64,000 nucleotides of DNA. It comes from Streptomyces sp. ISL-98. Its GTDB lineage: Bacteria > Actinomycetota > Actinomycetes > Streptomycetales > Streptomycetaceae. Positions 34,891 to 44,128 of the stretch are shown here, in pieces. A program made the position numbers and the translations under genes. Numbering within the stretch: the stretch's first letter is position 1; the number at the start of each line of letters is the position of its first letter. The notes under the pieces were generated by a model. That model ran no database searches, was not told the DNA's origin, and saw only the letters and a program-made list of their open reading frames with translations. Location of the stretch: positions 1-64,000 of the forward strand of contig NZ_JAGGPB010000046.1 of the NCBI RefSeq assembly GCF_018614055.1, in the 5' to 3' direction.

Positions 34891-37800
34891 ATGAGCCCTG
34901 TCCATCACGAGTCCGCCTTCGGCGATGCCATAGTCGCGGCTATGCGCGAGCACGGCTGGGAAGAGGCGAGCCCAACCGGATACCGGCCCGAGCTCGGGTT
35001 CGACACCAACCAGTTGTTCACCTTCATCGGGGCCACCCAGCCCACCGCGTGGAACGAGCTGCTCCGTTACTACGGCGGAGATCCGAACGCCGCCCAGCGC
35101 GGGTTTGTGAAGCGGCTCGACAGGGCGATCGCTGACGCTGACGGCGGTGTGCTCCAAGTGCTGCGTGATGGAGTCAAGGACCAGGGTGTCCGGATCCGGC
35201 TCGCGTACTTCAAGCCCTCGCTCGTCGAGTCCGAGTCGATCCTCGCCAACTACCGCCGCAATCGGCTCACGGTCGTCCGGGAGCTGGAGTACGCCACCAA
35301 GCAGGCGGACCGCGGCCATCGGCTCGACCTCACCCTCTTCCTGAACGGGATCCCGCTCGCCACCGCCGAGCTGAAGAACCCGCTCACCGGGCAGGACGTG
35401 GAGGACGCGAAGAAGCAGTATCGCTCCGAGCGCGACCCCAGTGAGCTGATCTTCACGCGCCGGGTGGTCGCGAACTTCGCGGTTGACCCGGACCTGGTCT
35501 TCGTGGCGACCCAGCTGCGGGGCGAGAAGACGTGGTTCCTCCCGTTCAACACCGGCTCGGAGGGGCCCGGCCACCCAGGTGGTGCAGGGAACCCATCCGC
35601 GACCGAGCCGGGTACATACGCGACCTCGTACCTGTGGGAGCAGATCTGGCAGCGGGACAACTGGCTGGAGCTGCTGGAGCGGTTCGTCCACCTCCACAAG
35701 GAGAAGGACGGCGAGGGCAAGGCGAAGAGGTCGCTGATCTTCCCGCGCTTCCATCAGTGGCACGCGGTGCGCGAGCTCACCGCGCACGCCGCCCGGCACG
35801 GGTCCGGGCACAACTACCTGGTGATGGCATCGGCCGGGTCGGGCAAGTCGAACACCATCGCCTGGCTGGCCCACCGGCTGTCGTCCCTGCACACCCTCAC
35901 CGACGCCTCCACGCTCGCCCCGGACGCGGTGGCGGCAGGTTTGTTCCCGGGCAAGCCGGTCTTCGACAAGGTCGTCATCATCACCGACCGCACCGTCCTG
36001 GACCGCCAGCTCCAGGACACGGTGGGTAGCTTTGAGCAGACCGCCGGCCTGGTGGTGAAGGTGAAGAAGGAGGGCGGGTCGAAGTCCGAGCAGCTCGCCG
36101 CGGCGCTCTCCCAGGAGACCGGGAAGATCGTCATCGTGACGCTGCAGACCTTCCCGGCACTCATCGACTACCTGCAGCGCACGCCGACAGAGATCAAGGG
36201 CCGGCGGTTCGCGATCGTCATCGACGAGGCGCACTCCTCGCAGTCCGGTGACGCGGCCACCGCCGTCCGCAAGACTCTGCGCGACCTCGGTCTGGATGCG
36301 GACTCCGAGGACGCCGGAGCCGTAGAGGTCGAGGCGGAGGATGACGGGAAGGAAGCGAGCAGCACCGAGGCCCGGCTGAAGAAGAACGCCGCGGACCGCG
36401 GGCAGAGCCCGAACCTGTCCTATTTCGCGTTCACCGCGACGCCGAAGGCGAAGACCCTGGAGCTGTTCGGGACGCTCGACATGGTTGAGGGGAAGGAAAC
36501 CTACCGGCCCTTCCACACGTACTCGATGAAGCAGGCGATCGAGGAGGGCTTCATCCTCGACCCGCTGAAGAACTACGTCACGTACGACACGTACTGGAAA
36601 CTGGTCAACAAGAACCCGGACGACCGGGAGGTCGACCGGGCGAAGGCGAACCCGCTCCTCGCCCGGTACGCGCTGACCCATGCCTCGACCGTCGCCCAGC
36701 ACGCGCAGGTGATCGTCGAGCACTTCAAGGAGCACACCGTCGGCCGTCTCGGCGGCCGGGCCAAGGCGATGGTCGTCACGGCTTCCCGGCAGAGCGCGGT
36801 GCAAATGGCGCGCTCGATCAAGAAGTACATCGGGGACCGTGACTACCAGGGCATCGGTGTATTGGTGGCGTTCTCTGGGACGCTGACTTACGACGGGGAC
36901 GAGCGGACCGAGTCGAAGGAGAACGGCGGGTTGGCCGAGAGCGCGCTGCCGAAGGCGTTCGCCTACACTCGGGCCGACGACAAGAGCATCAAGAGTGGCG
37001 GTCCCGGAAAGCCGGAGTACCGGATCCTTGTGGTCGCGGAAAAGTACCAGACCGGCTTCGACCAGCCGCTGCTGACGACGATGTACGTCAACAAGAAGCT
37101 GGGCGGTGTCTCCGCCGTGCAGACGCTCTCCCGGCTCAACCGGACGGCCGAGCGTAAGTCCCAGGGTGACCTCGCCGTTCTGGACTTCGTCAACGACGCC
37201 GACGACGTACAGGGTGCCTTCATCCCGTACTTCGCACAGGCCATGACGCTGCCCAGCGACCCCAACCTGCTGTACACCGCGCAGGGCAAGGTTATGAAGG
37301 CGGAGATCGTCGTGGACGCGGAGATGGAGGCATTCGTCGAGGCGTACTTGGCCGCCCAGGATCAGGCGGCCGGCAACACCGCCAAGTGGGAGAGGCTGCA
37401 CGCCGAGCTGTACCGGCTCACCGACCCTGCCCGGGACCGGTTCGCCGAACTACTGGAAGACGAGGGCGACAAGGACAAACTGAAGCAAGCCGAGGACTTC
37501 CGGGCCGACCTCAACGGCTACGTGCGCATGTACGGCTTCCTCGCGCAGATCGTGCCGTACAACGACCCGGAACTGGAGCGCCTCCACCTCTTCGGCCGCC
37601 ACCTGCTCAACCGGCTGCCGCGCCGCGAGGACGCCGGGGTGGACATAGGCCAGGTCGACCTCACCCATCTGAAGGTGCAGAAGACCGGTGAGCACGACAA
37701 GAGCCTGACCGCTGAAGGGCCCGCCCTGATGAAGGGCATGGGAGACGGCTCCGGCGGTGCCAAGGAGCCGGAGCAGTCGCTGCTCTCGGAGCTGATCGAG

Positions 37801-38103
37801 CGGTTCAACGACAAGTTCGGCACCGGGCTCACCACGAAGGACGTCCTTCCCGCCTTTGAGGAGGCCATAGCCGACAAGGACGTACGGCAGGCCGCGCTGG
37901 GCAACGAGTCGGAGGAGAAGTTCGGGCACGTCTTCGAGCCGGTCTTCGAGGAGAAGATGATGGACCACATCACTCTCACCGCGGAGGTGGGCCGCCAGTA
38001 CTTCAGTCCGCAGCCGGACTTCCGCAGCTCGCTCAACCGCAGTGCGCGCAGCGCCGCGTGGCGCATGATCCGGGAGTCCGTCGGCCTCGACGACGTGGCC
38101 TGA
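34891..38103 (+). CDS. hsdR: Type I restriction endonuclease subunit HsdR
   Basis: This 1070-residue subunit has an N-terminal PD-(D/E)XK nuclease (DLTLFLNGIPLATAELKNPL), SF2 motor motifs (Walker A ASAGSGKSNT, IIDEAH-type VIDEAHSSQSG, FTATPKAKTLELFG) and a helical C-terminus. It translocates DNA and cuts when the HsdS site is unmethylated. The ATG at 34891 lies 8 bases after the hsdS stop with GAGGA upstream. All motifs look intact, so the hsdMSR system should be active. Confidence 0.95.
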   Translation: MSPVHHESAFGDAIVAAMREHGWEEASPTGYRPELGFDTNQLFTFIGATQPTAWNELLRYYGGDPNAAQRGFVKRLDRAIADADGGVLQVLRDGVKDQGVRIRLAYFKPSLVESESILANYRRNRLTVVRELEYATKQADRGHRLDLTLFLNGIPLATAELKNPLTGQDVEDAKKQYRSERDPSELIFTRRVVANFAVDPDLVFVATQLRGEKTWFLPFNTGSEGPGHPGGAGNPSATEPGTYATSYLWEQIWQRDNWLELLERFVHLHKEKDGEGKAKRSLIFPRFHQWHAVRELTAHAARHGSGHNYLVMASAGSGKSNTIAWLAHRLSSLHTLTDASTLAPDAVAAGLFPGKPVFDKVVIITDRTVLDRQLQDTVGSFEQTAGLVVKVKKEGGSKSEQLAAALSQETGKIVIVTLQTFPALIDYLQRTPTEIKGRRFAIVIDEAHSSQSGDAATAVRKTLRDLGLDADSEDAGAVEVEAEDDGKEASSTEARLKKNAADRGQSPNLSYFAFTATPKAKTLELFGTLDMVEGKETYRPFHTYSMKQAIEEGFILDPLKNYVTYDTYWKLVNKNPDDREVDRAKANPLLARYALTHASTVAQHAQVIVEHFKEHTVGRLGGRAKAMVVTASRQSAVQMARSIKKYIGDRDYQGIGVLVAFSGTLTYDGDERTESKENGGLAESALPKAFAYTRADDKSIKSGGPGKPEYRILVVAEKYQTGFDQPLLTTMYVNKKLGGVSAVQTLSRLNRTAERKSQGDLAVLDFVNDADDVQGAFIPYFAQAMTLPSDPNLLYTAQGKVMKAEIVVDAEMEAFVEAYLAAQDQAAGNTAKWERLHAELYRLTDPARDRFAELLEDEGDKDKLKQAEDFRADLNGYVRMYGFLAQIVPYNDPELERLHLFGRHLLNRLPRREDAGVDIGQVDLTHLKVQKTGEHDKSLTAEGPALMKGMGDGSGGAKEPEQSLLSELIERFNDKFGTGLTTKDVLPAFEEAIADKDVRQAALGNESEEKFGHVFEPVFEEKMMDHITLTAEVGRQYFSPQPDFRSSLNRSARSAAWRMIRESVGLDDVA

Positions 38104-38272
38104 CCCGAGGCTCCGGACAGCCGCCGGGCCTGCCCGCTGACCGTGAAACGTACGGTTTCGGCCAGGCCTGGCTGCATGTCTGGACGATCACTTGTCACAC
38201 CCGACACACTGAACGCGTCAGAGCGGTTAGCTTCAGACGTGTCAAGACGCAGGTGACCAGCACGGGGGACGT

Positions 38273-39844
38273 GTGCAACCTCAACCAATCTCCGGTCGGT
38301 ACGAGCTCACCCACGAGGTGCCCGGCGGCGGCATGGGCCGGATCTGGCGGGGCTACGACATCGTCCTGGACCGTGAGGTCGCGGTGAAGCGCATCCGTCC
38401 CGATGTGATCACCTCCGTCGAGCGATCCGATGAACTGGCCCGGCGCTTCCGCCGAGAGGCACGAGTCACCGCCCGGATCAAGCACCCAGGTGTCCCCCAG
38501 GTCTACGACGCCGTGCTCGACCAGTCCACCGAGGAGCTGTACCTCGTGATGGAGTGGGTGCAGGGCATCTCCCTGGGGGCGTACATCCAGCCGGAGAAGC
38601 CCCTGCCGGTCACCTGGGCCTGCGCGATCGCGGCCCAGATCTGCACTGTGCTGTCGCACGCGCACGCACTCCCGGTCGTCCACCGCGATCTCAAGCCGGG
38701 CAATGTCATGGTCGCCGAGGACGGCACCGTGAAAGTCCTCGACTTCGGTATCGCCGCCATCCTGCGCACCGGTGTCACGCGCATCACTTCCACAGGCAAC
38801 CCGGTCGGCACAAGCCAGTACATGGCACCCGAGCAGGTCCAGGCAGCCCAGGCGACGCCGCAGAGCGACCTGTACGCACTCGGCTCCGTATTCCACGAAC
38901 TTCTCTGCGGCCTGCCGGTCTTCGAGGGCGGCAGCGAATTCGACCTGATGCACCAGCAGGTCTACGGCACCCCCGCGCCCCTGCGGCAGATGCGCCCCGA
39001 CGCGCCCGAACCGTTGGAGCGGCTGACCCTCGCCCTCCTGGAGAAGAAGCCCGAGGACCGCCCCGCGCACGCCCAGGAGGTCTACGAAGCGCTGCTTCCC
39101 TTCCTCCCGCTTCCCGGGCAGCAGCATCCGGCGGAGGAAGGCGGTCCGGCCCACACTCCGGACCCCACAATGCTCTACCGTCGGCCCTATGCCCCGCGGC
39201 CCCAGCCTCAACCCCAGACGCCTGCGCCCGCGCCGACCGTCCTCGACCTGTCCGCACACCCCGCCCCCGCCGCCGCGCAGGTACTCGAATCGATGAAAGC
39301 GGCGATCGCCCAGTGCGACGCGCTCCTGGACGAGGGCCGCTTCGCACAGGCGGCGGAAGTACTCCAGGACGTGACTGGAGCTGCCGCCGCGGGCCTCGGC
39401 GCGGAGAATCCGCGCGTCCTGTGGATCCGCAAGCGCCGCGCTGCAGTCCTGATCGTCGGCGGCGACTTCCGCCGAGCCCTGTCGGAGTTCGATTCCCTGG
39501 CCGCGGCGTATGCGCGCACCGCCGGTCCGAACAGCACGGACACCCTGGAATGCCGCCGCCAGGCGGCCTACTGCCGCGCCGAACTCGGCCAGTCCACAGC
39601 CGCTCTGAGTCAGTTCCAGGACGTCCTCGACCAGATCCGCCAAGCCGACGGCGATGCCTCCCCGGAGGCCCTGGATCTGCGGCGCAGCATCGGCATGCTC
39701 CTCCTCGCGGAGAACCGGGTCCCCAATGCTCTCGACGTCCTCCAGCCGCTGCACGAGGACCTGAACCTCGTGTACGGGCCGAACCACGAGGACACTCAGG
39801 AGATCGCTGAGATCCTCGCCCGCATCAAGCTGGCTGAGGGCTGA
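38273..39844 (+). CDS. Soluble Ser/Thr protein kinase with C-terminal TPRs
   Basis: The protein is 523 residues. The Hanks-type kinase domain covers about 8-270 (glycine loop VPGGGMGRIWRGYD, catalytic HRDLKPGNVM, DFGIAA, APEQ). A Pro-rich linker (residues 280-325) leads to TPR-like helices (DEGRFAQAAEVLQDV and later repeats) to the end. No membrane segment is visible, unlike PknB. The GTG start follows an A/G-rich stretch after about 170 non-coding bases. Its place next to the restriction island could be chance, though kinases of this kind occur in abortive-infection systems. Targets are unknown. Confidence 0.85.
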   Translation: MQPQPISGRYELTHEVPGGGMGRIWRGYDIVLDREVAVKRIRPDVITSVERSDELARRFRREARVTARIKHPGVPQVYDAVLDQSTEELYLVMEWVQGISLGAYIQPEKPLPVTWACAIAAQICTVLSHAHALPVVHRDLKPGNVMVAEDGTVKVLDFGIAAILRTGVTRITSTGNPVGTSQYMAPEQVQAAQATPQSDLYALGSVFHELLCGLPVFEGGSEFDLMHQQVYGTPAPLRQMRPDAPEPLERLTLALLEKKPEDRPAHAQEVYEALLPFLPLPGQQHPAEEGGPAHTPDPTMLYRRPYAPRPQPQPQTPAPAPTVLDLSAHPAPAAAQVLESMKAAIAQCDALLDEGRFAQAAEVLQDVTGAAAAGLGAENPRVLWIRKRRAAVLIVGGDFRRALSEFDSLAAAYARTAGPNSTDTLECRRQAAYCRAELGQSTAALSQFQDVLDQIRQADGDASPEALDLRRSIGMLLLAENRVPNALDVLQPLHEDLNLVYGPNHEDTQEIAEILARIKLAEG

Positions 39845-39884
39845 CAGGCTCCGGCCGTGGCCCGGTTGAGGACGACCCCGGGCG

Positions 39885-40640
39885 TTATGAGTTGACCTCG
39901 ACCAGGGCGTGCGTGCCGCTGGTACGCCACTGGGGCCCGGTAACTTCCAGCTCCTGCACGGCTTGCGGCGCCAGGCCGGTGATGACGTCCGACTTGAGCG
40001 TGCGCAGAGCCGCGACCGGACCGGGGAAGTACGACGTGACGTCGGCGAACGGGGTTGTGGCCGGCCAGTCCTGGTCGCCGACGAGGCGGCGGTAGTTCAG
40101 GTCGCCCTTCATGACCGTCAGGGTGGCGGTGGCGAAGTCCTCGTGGAGGTCGGCGGGCATGTCCGCGTAGGGAGCGGGGCGCAGGAGAAGGGGTGGGCGC
40201 GCAGAGTGAGGCGGCCGGTGGTGATGGCCTGGCGCAGGCGCTTGCCGATTTCCGCTGCGTAGCCGGGGGTGCGGTGGTCAGGCGGTGGAGGCAGGCCAGG
40301 GTGTCGGTGGTGGTGGTGGCGTCGGAGGCGTAGTACGGGTACAGCTTGAGGTGCAGGACGACGGACGCGGCACGATATGTGTGGAGCAGGTGGTCGGCTG
40401 GCGAGGACAAGGTCAGGGAGGAGCTCGGGGCCGGCTTGTCGGCCACCAGGCAGACCTTGCCGGGCGGGTTGGCAGACAGGGTTTCCCAGAGGGCAGTGGA
40501 GTCGTTGGCGACGAGGCCGGTGGCGCGGTCGCCGAGGTCGGCGTCGCCCGTTGAGAGGGCGAAGCAAGCCGCGCGAGACTGTGGCACTCCCCAGACGCGG
40601 GGCGCGATGAGGAGCGTCCGGGCCTGGGGCGGGGGAGGAT
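39885..40640 (-). pseudogene. Broken ARMT1-like (DUF89) damage-control phosphatase gene
   Basis: Pieces of one DUF89 protein are spread over the reverse strand in different frames. First comes a segment with GLVANDSTALWETL and KVCLVADKPA, then EIGKRLRQAITTGRLTLRAHPF in another frame. The last 90 residues (GDLNYRRLVGDQDW, DVTSYFPGPVAALRTLKSDV, WRTSGTHALVEV) are in a third frame. At least two frameshifts and a missing N-terminus make it non-functional. Intact relatives are metal-dependent phosphatases that clean up damaged metabolites. Confidence 0.75.
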
Positions 40641-40929
40641 GGCGGACGCGGCCTGGATGACATGGCATGCCTCATGGGCGTGCCCAGAGTGATCTGCTAC
40701 CCGGGGAGTCGGCTGATCGTATTGCTGCTTGGCCTGAGGCGTCCTTGACCAGCCGCCGGGCTGGCTGATGCGCTTGACCGGTTGCGGCATCGATCTTGGG
40801 GGTTGTCTACGTGTCCAGGGCAGTTCTGTGTGTGCGGTTCCAGCCCAACCACCGTGAGGTGATGGTCGCCGATCACCTTGCCGGGGTGGTGTCGGCATAC
40901 GTTTCCATCTGCGCGGAGACGGTGCGCTC

Positions 40930-43722
40930 ATGAGGATGCGGCGGGGCATAGCGATCGCCGTTGTCGCCGGCGGTGGTGCGGCGACGACGATGTTGGTGGG
41001 GCTCGTCACGAACGCCGTGTCGGAGGAGTCGCATTGGCCTTCTTGGCTCGGGTGGATGCAGCGGCACCCTTGGCTGTCCTTCGCCATGCTGGGAGCGGTG
41101 CTGGTTGGTCTGTCCGCATTGCTCGCGGCCCTGGCGGACGTCGGCACGCCGGAGAATGGTCCGGAGCCGCTCGTCCGGCCGGACGATGGGACGGGGCCAC
41201 CGGGGGCGGCCCTGGTACTGCGGTCGCTGCCGCGGGACGCCGCGGCGTTCACTAACCGGTCGGAGGAGCTCTCGCGGTTGGTGAGTTCGGTGGAAGCCTC
41301 CCAGGGGAGTGGCGAGTCGCTGCCGGTGCACGTGATCGACGGGATGCCGGGAGTCGGGAAGACGACGTTTGCGGTGCATGCCGGGCATGTGCTGGCGCAT
41401 CGGTTTCCGGACGGGCAGCTCTTCGTGAACCTGAACGGGCACACCCCAGGGCGGAGCCCGGTGCAGGCTACTGATGCGCTTGCCTCGCTCCTGGCCGCCA
41501 CGGGGGTGCCCACGCAGCGAATACCGGTCGGGGACGACACAGGGGTGGTCACACAGGCTCGGGCCGCCATGTGGCGGAGCCGGCTGGCCGACAAGAAGGC
41601 GCTGCTCATCCTCGACAACGCGGCCAGCTACCGGCAGCTGGAGCCGCTGCTTCCTGGCGGGATCGGCTGTCTCGTCCTGGTGACCAGTCGCAAGCGGTTG
41701 GCGGTGCACGAAGAGGTGGTCCTGGCGGTCGAGGCCCTGCCACCGGATCACGCGATCTCGCTGTTCACGCAGCTCAGCAGACGGCCGGCGGAGAGTTTCG
41801 ATGGGGATGTACTGGAAGAACTGATGCGGCTCTGCGGGTACTTGCCGTTGGGTGTCTCCCTGCTCGCCGCACGGCTGAGGCATCATCCGGCATGGAGCGC
41901 CGAAGATCTGCGGGCGCGGCTGCTGATGGCACAGGACCGGCTGGGGGAGATGCGCGCCGGGGACCGCGCGGTGGCCGCGACGTTCGGCCTCTCGTATCAG
42001 GATCTTCCACCAGAACGGCAGCGGTTCTTCCGGCGGCTCGGATTCTGTCCGGGAGCGGACATTGATGCGTACGTCGGTGCCGCGCTTGACTCGGTCTCGG
42101 TGGCCCACGCCCGCCAGCACCTCGACGCGCTCTACGACGACCATCTGATCGACGAGAACCCCGGGAGTCGCTACCGGCTGCACGACCTCTTACGTGACTA
42201 CGCCCGCGGTCTTGCCGACGAGGGGGACGGTATGGATCACGCTCAGGCAGTCCAGCGCGTGGGCGCTTACTACCTGACCGCTCTCGCCGATGCGAACAGG
42301 CACCTCGCCCGGGGCGGTGCGGTCGCGGCCGCTCTGCCTCCGCCCGACTCCTCCGGCCAGGCGAGCGTGGAGGTGCCCGCCCTGCGGACACGGGCTGATG
42401 CTCTGGGGTGGCTGGAGAGCGAGCGGGCCAACGTGCTCGCCTGCATTGAGCAGGCAGACAGTCTGGCGCTGCACTCCATGGTCATCCGGCTTGCCGCGGC
42501 CATGGCGCCCTTTCTGCGGCAGGCGGGCCCCTGGGACCAGGCCGCCGGCCTTCACCGTGCCGCCGTAGAGGCCGCCCGCCACACCGGGGACCGGCAGGCG
42601 CTCGCCGACGCGCTGGCCGAGCTCGGCGTCGTACGCCGCTTCATGGCCAGGTACTCCGAGGCGGCTCAGAACCTGAACGAAGCGGTGGCGGAGTACGAGG
42701 CCGTCGGTGATCAGCGCGGCAGGGCCAGGGCCCTGAACCAGGTAGGCATCGTCTGGTACATGACGGCCGACAACGAAGCAGCCGCCCTTGCGCAGACAGA
42801 AGCCCTGGCCATCCACCGTGACCTGGGCGACCGGCTCGGGCAGGCCAACGCGCTCGCGGACCTCGCGATGACGCGCCGGCAAACCAGCCGCTTCGACGAG
42901 GCGGTGGGGACGCAGACGGAGGCGCTGACGCTTTACCGCGAGCTTAGCGACCGCTACGGCGAGGCGAATTCCCTGCGGGACCTCGGCGTCGTCCACTGCC
43001 TCATGGGGGACTACGGCCTGGCTGCCCGGCGGCACCGTGAGGCGTACGACATCTACCGGGAGCTCGACGATCGGGTCCACCAAGCCTATGCACTCAACGA
43101 GATGGGCGTGGTGCACCGGCTGACCGGTGACCTCGAGGGCGCACGCGCGGCTCACGATCAGGCGCTGGAGTACTACACCGAACTCGGGGACCAGTACGGT
43201 CGCGCCAACAGCATCCGACACCTGGGCGTACTGGAGCGGCGGGTTGGACGTCCGACAGAAGCGGTGGGCGCGCAGGAGGAGGCGCTGGCCATCTATTGCG
43301 ACCTCAGTAGCCGAGGCGGAGAGGCAGCCTCGCTGGGTGAGCTGGGTGCCGCACGTGGAGCCGCCGGGGACGGAGAGGGCGCCGTGGCCGCGCTCGGGCG
43401 GAGCTTGGAGATTCTGCGGGAGCTTGGCGATCGGTGTGGCGAGGCGGAGGTGTTGAACCACTGGGGGACGTTGCTGGGGTCCACGGGGGAGTCGGGCGAG
43501 GCGCGCGTGCACTTCAGCGAGGCACTGCGCCTCGCGCGGGAGATTCGGTGTCCTCTGGAGGAGGCGCGTGCCTTGGAGGGGATCGGCCGCTGCGAGCTGG
43601 CGGCTGGGGAGCGCGGTCGAGCCGACGAGTTACTGCGGGAAGCCCTCGCCGTATACGGGCAGTTGGGGGTGGCGGAGGCCGTGGGCGAGGTCGAACGGTT
43701 GCTGGCGGCGCAGGCAGGGTGA
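40930..43722 (+). CDS. Membrane-anchored STAND (NB-ARC) ATPase with TPRs
   Basis: This 930-residue protein starts with two hydrophobic helices (near 5-27 and 46-68). An NB-ARC ATPase follows, with Walker A GMPGVGKTT from residue 138, Walker B KALLILDNA and SRKR-type sensor. About nine TPRs run from residue 520 to the end. It is AfsR-like but lacks a DNA-binding domain, so it is a signalling ATPase rather than a direct regulator. Such STAND/TPR proteins are frequent partners of FxsA/FxsB-type peptide systems, and here the peptide and radical SAM genes follow by about 200 bases. It could sense, deliver or respond to the peptide; that role is inferred. Confidence 0.85.
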   Translation: MRMRRGIAIAVVAGGGAATTMLVGLVTNAVSEESHWPSWLGWMQRHPWLSFAMLGAVLVGLSALLAALADVGTPENGPEPLVRPDDGTGPPGAALVLRSLPRDAAAFTNRSEELSRLVSSVEASQGSGESLPVHVIDGMPGVGKTTFAVHAGHVLAHRFPDGQLFVNLNGHTPGRSPVQATDALASLLAATGVPTQRIPVGDDTGVVTQARAAMWRSRLADKKALLILDNAASYRQLEPLLPGGIGCLVLVTSRKRLAVHEEVVLAVEALPPDHAISLFTQLSRRPAESFDGDVLEELMRLCGYLPLGVSLLAARLRHHPAWSAEDLRARLLMAQDRLGEMRAGDRAVAATFGLSYQDLPPERQRFFRRLGFCPGADIDAYVGAALDSVSVAHARQHLDALYDDHLIDENPGSRYRLHDLLRDYARGLADEGDGMDHAQAVQRVGAYYLTALADANRHLARGGAVAAALPPPDSSGQASVEVPALRTRADALGWLESERANVLACIEQADSLALHSMVIRLAAAMAPFLRQAGPWDQAAGLHRAAVEAARHTGDRQALADALAELGVVRRFMARYSEAAQNLNEAVAEYEAVGDQRGRARALNQVGIVWYMTADNEAAALAQTEALAIHRDLGDRLGQANALADLAMTRRQTSRFDEAVGTQTEALTLYRELSDRYGEANSLRDLGVVHCLMGDYGLAARRHREAYDIYRELDDRVHQAYALNEMGVVHRLTGDLEGARAAHDQALEYYTELGDQYGRANSIRHLGVLERRVGRPTEAVGAQEEALAIYCDLSSRGGEAASLGELGAARGAAGDGEGAVAALGRSLEILRELGDRCGEAEVLNHWGTLLGSTGESGEARVHFSEALRLAREIRCPLEEARALEGIGRCELAAGERGRADELLREALAVYGQLGVAEAVGEVERLLAAQAG

Positions 43723-43923
43723 GCAGGGTCCCGCCAGTGGGGTCATGTGGTGGACATGTGCTCCGACCGTGTCATCGGGCCAGGCCATGTGGCCAGTTTC
43801 GGTATGCCGTGGTGCACGGTGGGACTGCTACGTTGCCAGCTGGTCATCCGCAGTAACTGTCTCTGTGCCATATCGAGTTCATAAATATTTGGTGCCCGGT
43901 GCGCCTATTACGAGGAGCGTTGA

Positions 43924-44115
43924 ATGCCGCCAAGCACGACTGTTCCCTCTCCTTCGTTTTCCCGTACGGACGCGGCGGAGCCAGGACCCCGCGCCGAGGT
44001 CCTGGACCGTGTCGCAGCCCGTGTGCAGCGTCGCCTCGCGGCCGAACAGGCCGCGTCGAACCAGATCGGCGACGGCGCTCACGCAGCCTCCCTGATCTGG
44101 CCGTGGCCGCTGTAG
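43924..44115 (+). CDS. Putative RiPP precursor peptide ending in SLIWPWPL
   Basis: This 63-residue peptide has a disordered N-terminus, a helical leader (AEVLDRVAARVQRRLAAEQA) and a short aromatic C-terminus, IWPWPL, after SL. Its place just before an FxsB-like radical SAM gene matches FxsA peptides, which end in FxSxx; here the aromatic core is W-P-W instead. The ATG has GAGGAG about 6 bases upstream. I infer that the leader recruits the radical SAM enzyme and that the two tryptophans or the isoleucine are cross-linked. No peptidase or exporter is visible nearby. Confidence 0.65.
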   Translation: MPPSTTVPSPSFSRTDAAEPGPRAEVLDRVAARVQRRLAAEQAASNQIGDGAHAASLIWPWPL

Positions 44116-44128
44116 CCGCCATCACTTG

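Noticed and set aside
34819..37401. Open reverse-strand frame of about 860 codons opposite hsdR
   Set aside because: It is the third-position mirror of the forward hsdR/hsdS genes: Arg/Leu/Val-rich, without a domain, and it crosses two real genes.
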